Positions 14,903 through 20,380 of a DNA stretch of 21,727 nucleotides are shown piece after piece. The position numbers and the translations under genes are program-made. Origin of the DNA: JAXHTH01 sp034211115. Its GTDB lineage: Bacteria; Planctomycetota; Phycisphaerae; Phycisphaerales; SM1A02. The DNA is taken from NCBI GenBank assembly GCA_034211115.1, contig JAXHTH010000156.1:1-21727 (forward strand). The letters run 5' to 3'. How positions within the stretch are numbered: the stretch's first letter is position 1; each line of letters opens with the position of its first letter. The notes beneath the pieces were generated by a model. The model searched no databases. It worked only from the letters and a program-made list of their open reading frames with translations, and was not told where the DNA came from.

Positions 14903-15505
14903 TTACTTCGCGGTGTACTGCCCGCGGGCGACGCGCTTGAAGTCCTTCTTGTTGTTGATCAGTGTCTGGTTGACGATGGTGCGGAAGTTGGGGCTGGAGG
15001 TCTTGTAACCGGCCTTCTGCACCGCGTCGGCCATCTCGGTGACCGTCATCGTCTTGCCCGTGAGGAGCTTCTTCAGCGCCTCGACGAGGCTGCCGGTGTT
15101 GCGGGGGCGCGACCCGGTCTTCTTCCGCGTCGTCTTGCGCCGCGTGACGCGCTTCTTCTTTTTCTTCGCCGGTCGACCGACGCGTTTCTTCTTCTTCTTT
15201 GCCGGTCGACCGACGCGCTTCTTCTTCTTGGCCGGCCGGCCCACACGCTTCTTCTTCCTGGCCGGTCGTCCCACGCGTCGCCGGCGGCGCGGCGCGGCCT
15301 CCCCCTCGACGCCGGCGATCTCCGCATCGAGCGCTTCCAGTTCCTCGGCCAGCTCATCGCGCCTGGCCTGAAGCGATTCCAGTCGTCGAGTCAGTTCAGA
15401 ATGAAGATCGGCGATGCTCACCGTGGCAAGACCGCGCTTGGCGCGACGCTTTCGGCGGACCTTCTTCCGAGCCCCCGCGCGCGTGGTCCTCTTCTTCTTG
15501 GCCAT
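14903..15505 (-). CDS. Histone H1-like nucleoid protein: coiled coil, AT-hook repeats, winged helix
   Basis: Encodes 200 residues. Seen, in order: a Lys/Arg-rich N-terminus (1-24); a predicted coiled coil at about 29-70 (SIADLHSELTRRLESLQ onward, alternating acidic and Leu positions); a basic array at 74-130 with four VGRP cores (78-81, 88-91, 98-101, 109-112) each followed by A and runs of Lys/Arg; and a folded C-terminal domain (136-200) with SLVEALKKLLTGKTMTVTEM, GYKTSSPNFRTIVNQ and FKRVARGQYTAK. Family knowledge: (R)GRP in a basic setting is the AT-hook core that binds the minor groove. The C-terminal pattern resembles HARE-HTH-type winged helices. Inferred role: DNA compaction or bridging by oligomers. 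Start: ATG at 15505 with GAAGGA upstream. It has its own terminator and lies next to parB. Confidence 0.82.
   Translation of the reverse strand: MAKKKRTTRAGARKKVRRKRRAKRGLATVSIADLHSELTRRLESLQARRDELAEELEALDAEIAGVEGEAAPRRRRRVGRPARKKKRVGRPAKKKKRVGRPAKKKKKRVGRPAKKKKKRVTRRKTTRKKTGSRPRNTGSLVEALKKLLTGKTMTVTEMADAVQKAGYKTSSPNFRTIVNQTLINNKKDFKRVARGQYTAK
15140..15277 (-). repeat. In-frame tandem repeats encoding the AT-hook array
   Basis: Within the nucleoid-protein gene the DNA repeats with a period of 30-33 bp, encoding RVGRPAKKKK-type units (two of 10 residues, then 11-residue units with an extra Lys) and a final degenerate RVTRR. The two central copies share long identical stretches including GGTCGACCGACGCG on the plus strand. 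All unit lengths are multiples of three, so copy changes would keep the frame. Confidence 0.8.
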
Positions 15506-15985
15506 ATCCTGACGTCCTTCATGTAGAGTATTTCGTTTCTTCCATACGTCGGAAGAAACCGTGGTCGGGCCTTGACGCGAACTCGACGGCCGGTCGGTCT
15601 GACACGGCGAGAAAAGGCCTTCGCCTTCCGAACGATCCGCCTCGTTCCTCACCATGGGGCGCGTCGAACTCGCATCAACGCGAAGACGGCTCCACGCCGT
15701 CCCCGCGGGATCGACCGCGGATCTTATACCCGCCCTTCAGCTTTATCAAATTAGATGTCGGGACGGAAAAGCGTCACCGTCTTCGGCGCCTCCCGTCCCG
15801 GCCGACAAAACAGGGTCGATCACGATGCGTTGGCGCCCCACCCGCCGGCGCCGCCGACTTGATCGACATGCGCGGGCGGCCGACGCCTCGCCGCAATGCA
15901 CGCGATGCACGAGCGGCGTGCAGCGGAGGCGCGCCGCGATTCCGTAGCGAGCCGTTGTTAGATACGATCGGCTCGCCGCCTGTGA
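15506..15985. other. Non-coding gap between parB and the nucleoid-protein gene
   Basis: This 480-bp stretch has no credible gene. It includes an AT-richer island near 15721-15760 with a promoter candidate, and a perfect 8-bp inverted repeat (GCGAGCCG at 15947-15954, CGGCTCGC at 15969-15976, 14-base loop) just after the parB stop that may act as a weak terminator. I see no tRNA-like or other structured RNA. Confidence 0.5.
15721..15749 (-). promoter_or_regulatory. Candidate sigma-70 promoter of the nucleoid-protein gene
   Basis: On the minus strand TTGATA (15744-15749) is followed after 15 bases by TATAAG or after 17 bases by TAAGAT. This is the best sigma-70-like pair seen in the window and lies in a local AT-rich patch. 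If used, it gives a leader of about 205-210 bases before the ATG at 15505. Matching is imperfect and untested. Confidence 0.4.
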
Positions 15986-17002
15986 TTACTCGTACCGAAA
16001 CCCGATGCGGCGCAGCAGACCCTCGAACTCGTCGAGGCTGTAGAAGGACACAATTAACCTCCCCTCCCCCTTCTTCCGGCCGGACTCGATGCGCACCTTC
16101 GTCCCCAGATGCTCGCCCAGGCGGCGCTGCAGATCCTCCAGGTGCGCCTTCTGCGGCGTCGGCGTCGCCGGCGGGGAGGCGGCGCGATCCGATCCGCGCC
16201 CGCGGAGACGCCGCTCCAGCTCGCGCACCGACCATCCCCGGGCGGCCGCCCGCTGGGCCAGGCGGCCCCGCTCTTCTATGTTAGTGATCGTTAATAAAGC
16301 GCGCCCGTGCCCCATCCCGATCCGGCCCGACCGCAATGCGTCCTGCGTCGCATCGTCCAGCTCCAGCAGGCGAAGGTGGTTGGTCACGCTCGATCGCTGC
16401 AGGCCTACGTGGTCGGCGATCTCCTGGTGCGTGAGACCGAACTCATCGGAGAGACGCTGGAACGCCTCGGACCGCTCCACCGGGTTCAGATCCTCGCGCT
16501 GGAGGTTCTCGACGAGCGACCATTCGGCCGCGGCGCGGTCGTCGATCTCGCGCACGACGGCGGGGATCTCTTCCAGGCCGAGCAGTTGGGCGGCGCGCCA
16601 TCGGCGTTCGCCGGCCACGATCTCGAACCCCCCCGCCGCTGCCGGCCGGATCACGATCGGCTGCATCAGCCCGGCCGATTCGATCGACTGCGCCAGCCCC
16701 CGAAGGGAGCCCTCATCGAAGGCCCGTCGGGGCTGATGAGGGTTCGGCCGGACCTCGGCGATGGGGATCATGTGGAGGTCGGCCGGCGGCTCGGCGCTGC
16801 CGGCGGGGGACGCGGGCCGATCGGCGGCGGCCGTCTCGGGGGCGGGCGACTCCTTTCCGGGGGCCGGGGGCACGTCCACCCGGACGGGCGAGGAGATCAG
16901 GCTCTCCAGCCCCCTTCCGAGTCGTCGGCGGCCTGCGGTCTCCTCGCGCGTGGCGCGGGATGATCCTCGATCGGATCGCCGTGCATCCTTGCGTCTCGCC
17001 AT
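15986..17002 (-). CDS. parB: Chromosome-partitioning protein ParB
   Basis: Encodes 338 residues. Seen: an N-terminal LGRGLESLI motif (28-36) of the ParA-contact type, a Pro/Ala-rich linker to about 75, the CTP-binding ParB/Srx core with PNPHQPRRAF (87-95), IVAGERRWRAAQLLG (128-142) and ENLQREDLNPVE (165-176), a helix-turn-helix at about 190-212 (THQEIADHVGLQRSSVTNHL), and a C-terminal dimerisation segment (285-338). Family knowledge: ParB loads at parS, closes as a CTP-dependent clamp, slides on DNA and recruits SMC. Start: ATG at 17002 has AAGGAG eight bases upstream. Longer frames would run over the parS sites. Context: two parS-like sites lie 64-119 bp upstream. No parA is found upstream, where a histidine kinase sits instead, which is unusual. 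Confidence 0.95.
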   Translation of the reverse strand: MARRKDARRSDRGSSRATREETAGRRRLGRGLESLISSPVRVDVPPAPGKESPAPETAAADRPASPAGSAEPPADLHMIPIAEVRPNPHQPRRAFDEGSLRGLAQSIESAGLMQPIVIRPAAAGGFEIVAGERRWRAAQLLGLEEIPAVVREIDDRAAAEWSLVENLQREDLNPVERSEAFQRLSDEFGLTHQEIADHVGLQRSSVTNHLRLLELDDATQDALRSGRIGMGHGRALLTITNIEERGRLAQRAAARGWSVRELERRLRGRGSDRAASPPATPTPQKAHLEDLQRRLGEHLGTKVRIESGRKKGEGRLIVSFYSLDEFEGLLRRIGFRYE

Positions 17003-17065
17003 CCGTCTGGCTCCTTGCTGGTTTTCGGTGGCGCCCGGCCGGCCCGGCCGTGCGTGAGGCCGGGG

Positions 17066-17081
17066 TGTTCCACGTGGAACA
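17066..17081. promoter_or_regulatory. parS site 1
   Basis: TGTTCCACGTGGAACA is a perfect 16-bp palindrome that matches the parS consensus TGTTTCACGTGAAACA at 14 positions, with the two differences symmetrical. It lies 64 bp upstream of the parB start, the usual kind of place for a ParB loading site. It may also allow autoregulation of parB. Confidence 0.9.
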
Positions 17082-17105
17082 TTCCGGCCCGATCGTGTTA
17101 TCGCA

Positions 17106-17121
17106 CGTTCCACGTGAAACG
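17106..17121. promoter_or_regulatory. parS site 2
   Basis: CGTTCCACGTGAAACG matches the 16-bp parS consensus at 13 positions, keeping the central CACGTG and the flanking GTT/AAC. It starts exactly 40 bp after site 1, so both sites lie on nearly the same face of the helix. It falls between parB and the divergent histidine kinase. Confidence 0.8.
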
Positions 17122-17260
17122 TCAACCGGTTCATGAACGCCTCATCCCGCATCAGCGGCCCCTCGGCCCCCCTGCCTCACGACCCGGACTTCACCGGCCT
17201 GCCGACCTGACCGATGAGCCCCAAAGCGCCCACGCAAGGCCACGACACAGGCAGACCGGC

Positions 17261-18085
17261 ATGACCCATGCTCGCCCGACCACGATCGAGCAGGACGCTC
17301 TGGATCGGCTCGCCACGCTCGAGGCGGATCTCCGATCCCTCCAGCGCGAGCTCGACCACGCCACCCGTCTGGCCACCCTCGGCACCATCGCCGCGGGCGT
17401 CGCCCATGAGGTCAACAACCTCCTGACACCCGCCCTCGCCTACGCCCAGCTCGCCCAGGCCCGGCCCGACGATCCGGCCATGCTCGACAAGGCCCTCACC
17501 CGGGCCGTGTCCGGGATCGAGGGCGCCAGCCGCATCCTCGAGGCCATGCTCAGCTTCGCTTCGTCCCCGGACGGCGAGGCCCGGGCACACGTCGAAACCA
17601 CGCTCGAGGCCACGCTCGAGCTGCTCGCACGCGATCCGGCCAAGGACGGTATCACGCTCAGCCGCAGGATCGATCCGCAGGCGACGGCGGCCATTCAACC
17701 CCTCGCCCTCCAGCAGGTCCTCGCTAACCTGCTCCTCAACGCCGGTCGGGCGCTGAGAGGTCGCGGGGGAGAGATCACCATCTCGGCGGAGCCGCTGGAT
17801 GCCGCTCGCGTTCGGATTCGTGTCGCCGACGACGGCCCGGGGATCCCGCCGGAGATCGCCGACTCGCTCTTCGAGCCGTTCGTGAGCGCACCGGTCGCCG
17901 TCGAAGGGGGCGAGACCGATCGCAAGCCGGAGCGACCCGGTTCAGGCCTGGGCCTGGCCGTGTGTCGTCGCATCATCGAGTCGGCCGGCGGCACGATCGC
18001 CGTCGACTCCGAACCCGGCAGGGGGGCGACGTTCACGATCGACGTCCCCAGCCCCGACGCCGCCTCTCCGGGCGGCGTGGATTGA
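17261..18085 (+). CDS. Soluble histidine kinase, no sensor domain
   Basis: Encodes 274 residues. Seen: a short N-terminal coiled coil (10-38, DRLATLEADLRSLQRELDH), the H box AAGVAHEVNNLLTP with His49, an N box (QQVLANLLLNAGRAL), G1 VADDGPGIPPEI, F box LFEPF and G2 GSGLGLAVCRRI, so the ATPase domain is complete. No transmembrane segment, PAS, GAF or receiver domain is present. Family knowledge: HExxN kinases of the NtrB/HisKA type autophosphorylate on the His and pass phosphate to a response regulator. No regulator gene is next to it, so its partner is elsewhere. Start: ATG at 17261 was chosen because the coiled coil begins directly after it; the ribosome-binding site is weak and upstream frames would cross the parS sites. 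It diverges from parB. Confidence 0.88.
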   Translation: MTHARPTTIEQDALDRLATLEADLRSLQRELDHATRLATLGTIAAGVAHEVNNLLTPALAYAQLAQARPDDPAMLDKALTRAVSGIEGASRILEAMLSFASSPDGEARAHVETTLEATLELLARDPAKDGITLSRRIDPQATAAIQPLALQQVLANLLLNAGRALRGRGGEITISAEPLDAARVRIRVADDGPGIPPEIADSLFEPFVSAPVAVEGGETDRKPERPGSGLGLAVCRRIIESAGGTIAVDSEPGRGATFTIDVPSPDAASPGGVD

Positions 18086-18147
18086 ACACGATCGCTGCAG
18101 ATCAGAGCAGAAGCCTGATGTATCGCCGCATTTGTCGGGTAGAATCG

Positions 18148-18169
18148 TATTGATGATTCCACATCAATA
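18148..18169. repeat. AT-rich inverted repeat between convergent genes
   Basis: TATTGATG at 18148-18155 and CATCAATA at 18162-18169 form a perfect 8-bp inverted repeat with a 6-base loop, in the 96-bp gap between the convergent kinase and ABC genes. The AT-rich stem without a T-tract makes a standard terminator unlikely; it could be a weak bidirectional one or a binding site. Confidence 0.4.
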
Positions 18170-18181
18170 TGAGTCGGCCCC

Positions 18182-19246
18182 TCAATCCGGCAGGATGACG
18201 ACGTCGTCGGGGTCGATGGTGAGATGCACATCCCGGCCGGTGCCGGTGAACGCTTCGGGGTTCATTTCCAGGGCTTTGAGGACCGAGCCGTCGGCGAGCT
18301 CGATGAGGTGCTGGGCGACCTCGCCGAGGTAAATCGTCTGTAACATCTTTCCAGACAGGCAGTTAGCATCAGCAGCTTGATGGGCGATCCGCAGCGCCTC
18401 CGGGCGCAGGGAGCAGGTGACGTTCCCGCCGCGGGGGGAGCGGTCCAGGCCGGCCGTGCTCCGCAGGGTGCCGGCGGGCGTGTCCAGGACCATCGTCGAG
18501 CCCTCCGTCCCGCTCACGGTCGCGGCGATGAAGTTGGTCTCGCCCAGGAAGTCGGCGACGAAGCGGCTGCCCGGCCGATCGTACAGCTCCCGCGGCGCGC
18601 CCACCTGCATCACCCGACCGCGATCGAGGACCGCGACGCGATCGGCCATTGACAACGCTTCCTTCTGATCGTGCGTGACGTACACGGTGGTGATCTTCGT
18701 TTCCGTGCAGATGCGCCGGATCTCGGAGCGCATCTCCAGCCGCAGCTTCGCATCGAGATTGCTCAGCGGCTCGTCCAGCAACAGCACGGTGGGCTCGATG
18801 ACCAGCGCCCGCGCGAGGGCGACGCGCTGCTGCTGGCCCCCGGAGAGTTCGTTGGGTTTGCGCCTGGCGTACTCGTTCATCCGCACGGTGCGGAGGGCGG
18901 CGGTGACGAGCTCGTTTCGGCGCGCTGCGCCGACGTTGCGCACGTTCAGGCCGTAGCCGACGTTCTCCGCGACGGTCATGTGAGGCCAGAGGGCGTAGCT
19001 CTGGAAGACCATGCCCGTATTGCGGCGGTTGGGCGGCAGGGGGGTGACGTTGCGGTCGCCGAAGAAGATCCGCCCGGCCGTGGGCTCGATGAAGCCGGCG
19101 ATCATGCGCAGCAGCGTCGTCTTGCCGCACCCGGACGGCCCGAGCAGGAAGAACAGCTCCCCGCTCTCGATGGACAGGTCGACGGCATCGACGGCGGTGG
19201 TCCGGCCGAAGCGCTTGGCGAGGTTCTGGAGGGTGATCGCCGTCAT
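18182..19246 (-). CDS. ABC transporter ATP-binding protein, PotA/FbpC/UgpC-like
   Basis: Encodes 354 residues. Seen: Walker A GPSGCGKTT (36-44), Q-loop MVFQSYALWPHMTV (79-92), signature LSGGQQQR (134-141), Walker B VLLLDEP (154-160), D-loop SNLDA, H-loop His192 in VTHDQKEAL, then a C-terminal TOBE/OB extension (about 240-354) with CSLRPEALRI. Family knowledge: this CUT1/PotA/FbpC group energises import of spermidine, iron or sugars with two permeases and a binding protein. None of these partners is nearby, so it is an orphan ATPase that may serve a transporter encoded elsewhere. ATG at 19246 is preferred because the domain begins right after it (ITLQNLAKRFG), although its ribosome-binding site is weak. 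It is divergent from the DciA-like gene. Substrate cannot be told from sequence. Confidence 0.9.
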   Translation of the reverse strand: MTAITLQNLAKRFGRTTAVDAVDLSIESGELFFLLGPSGCGKTTLLRMIAGFIEPTAGRIFFGDRNVTPLPPNRRNTGMVFQSYALWPHMTVAENVGYGLNVRNVGAARRNELVTAALRTVRMNEYARRKPNELSGGQQQRVALARALVIEPTVLLLDEPLSNLDAKLRLEMRSEIRRICTETKITTVYVTHDQKEALSMADRVAVLDRGRVMQVGAPRELYDRPGSRFVADFLGETNFIAATVSGTEGSTMVLDTPAGTLRSTAGLDRSPRGGNVTCSLRPEALRIAHQAADANCLSGKMLQTIYLGEVAQHLIELADGSVLKALEMNPEAFTGTGRDVHLTIDPDDVVILPD

Positions 19247-19386
19247 GGCGGGCAGAATAGCAGCCGCGGGGCGGTCTGCGAAGAACAGCCTCTTCGGCGG
19301 GGGTTTTCGTGCCGTCTCCCGTGACGCGGGGCCGGGACATCCTGGCGCTGTCGGCCCAAGCAGAAGCGAGCCGATACGATCATGCG

Positions 19387-19908
19387 ATGACCGGAAGGCC
19401 GAACAAGCCCGGCGAATCATCGAGGGACGGCGGCGGGGGGGATGCCCGCGCGTCGAAGGCGCGGGTGCGCGAGGTCGTGCGGCAGATCGAGGCGCTGCGG
19501 GAAACCCCGGTCCCGCTTCCGGAGCCCGCTTCCGCGGCGGAGCCCGCCCCGGGGCAGGCGGCGCGCCAGATCGAGCGGTTGCGCGCGGCCCGGGCGCGGC
19601 GCAACAAGGATCTTTCCATCGCCGACCTCGTGGCGGGCACGCAGAAGCGGGCGGCCGACGTGCATCGCCGGCTTGGCGAGTTGATCGAGCTCTGGCATGC
19701 GAACGTGCCGGAGGAGATCGTCGCGCACACGAGGCTGACGGCGGTGCGCGGCGGCGTGCTGCACGTGGCCGTCGATTCGTCGGCCGTCGCCTACGAGCTC
19801 GATCGCCTCCTGCGCGAGGGACTGCTCGTCACGCTGCGGCAGCAGCATCGCCGCACGCTCACGCGGGTGAAGGTGACGCTCGCGCCGATGAAACCGGGTC
19901 AGCATTGA
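19387..19908 (+). CDS. DciA-like DUF721 protein (predicted helicase loader)
   Basis: Encodes 173 residues. Seen: a charged, probably disordered N-terminal part (1-75) and a C-terminal DUF721-type domain from about 80, with LGELIELWHANVPEEIVAHT, VRGGVLHVAVDSSAVAYEL and a late LTRVKVTLAP. Family knowledge: the W-x-n-V-P, then short strand (LxVxVxSSxxAxEL) pattern is the DUF721 fold. DciA proteins load the replicative helicase DnaB in bacteria that lack DnaC/DnaI; many DUF721 members remain uncharacterised. Start: ATG at 19387 was chosen over a GTG at 19309; both have weak ribosome-binding sites. The 3' end overlaps the end of the convergent thioesterase by 10 bp. A role in replication fits nearby parB/parS but is inference. 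Confidence 0.78.
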   Translation: MTGRPNKPGESSRDGGGGDARASKARVREVVRQIEALRETPVPLPEPASAAEPAPGQAARQIERLRAARARRNKDLSIADLVAGTQKRAADVHRRLGELIELWHANVPEEIVAHTRLTAVRGGVLHVAVDSSAVAYELDRLLREGLLVTLRQQHRRTLTRVKVTLAPMKPGQH

Positions 19909-20327
19909 CGTGCGGTGAGCGAATCCGGCAACGGCCGGGGCCTGTGCCGCGCATCGACGCACGCCAGCGTGGTCGAGCCCGTCGCGAGCAGCAGCCCGTC
20001 GCGGAACAGCCGGTACGTGTGCTGAAGCCGGACCCGCGTGCACTGCGCGAGCGTCGTCTCCAGCACGAGCCGGTCATCGTAATGCGCCGGCGCGCGGTAG
20101 CGCACGTCGAGCGCGATGACGGCGAGCGAAAGGCCCTGCGCCTCGAAGTCCCGGTAGCTCATCCCGGTCGCGCGATAGAGCTCGGTGCGTCCCATTTCGA
20201 ACCAGACGGGATAGGCGGCGTGATGCGCCACGCCCATCGGATCGCATTCGGTGTAGCGCACGCGAATCTCGATGGTGTTCTGCTGTCTGATCGGGCTCTC
20301 CGTGGCCGGCGCGGCTGATGCGCTCAT
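19899..20327 (-). CDS. YbgC/FadM-type acyl-CoA thioesterase (hotdog fold)
   Basis: Encodes 142 residues. Seen: the 4HBT-type active-site segment VRYTECDPMGVAHHAAYPVWFE with Asp29 and His35/36 in the first half, followed by RYRAPAHYDDRLVLET and RLQHTYRLFRDG, LLATGSTTLACVD. Family knowledge: YbgC-like hotdog thioesterases hydrolyse short- or medium-chain acyl-CoA in the cytoplasm; the Asp is the catalytic residue. The first 15 residues are unconserved. It lies 53 bp downstream of mnmE on the same strand, with a hairpin in between, so co-transcription is possible but may be attenuated. Its stop overlaps the convergent DciA-like gene by 10 bp. The true substrate is unknown. Confidence 0.88.
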   Translation of the reverse strand: MSASAAPATESPIRQQNTIEIRVRYTECDPMGVAHHAAYPVWFEMGRTELYRATGMSYRDFEAQGLSLAVIALDVRYRAPAHYDDRLVLETTLAQCTRVRLQHTYRLFRDGLLLATGSTTLACVDARHRPRPLPDSLTARQC

Positions 20328-20346
20328 CGTCCGTGGTTCCTGCGAG

Positions 20347-20371
20347 TTGTCGCGCGGGTCTCGCGTGACAA
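20347..20371 (-). terminator. Possible hairpin terminator between mnmE and the thioesterase gene
   Basis: TTGTCGCGCG at 20347-20356 pairs with CGCGTGACAA at 20362-20371 around a 5-base loop, with nine Watson-Crick pairs and one G-U pair in one orientation. It lies 9 bp after the mnmE stop. No T-tract follows on the minus strand, so it may be an attenuator or processing site instead of a full terminator. Confidence 0.35.
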
Positions 20372-20380
20372 ATGAACATT

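Noticed and set aside
14843..15505. Defence or toxin-antitoxin system
   Set aside because: The basic protein has no toxin or nuclease motif and its neighbours are parB and flagellar genes; a nucleoid role fits better.
17003..17152. Longer N-termini for ParB or the histidine kinase across the parS sites
   Set aside because: The translations through parS show no conserved residues; the chosen parB start has an excellent ribosome-binding site and the kinase motifs begin after its chosen start.
19011..20318. 435-residue plus-strand open frame across the ABC, DciA-like and thioesterase genes
   Set aside because: It covers three well-supported genes in other frames and is Arg/Ala-rich without domains.
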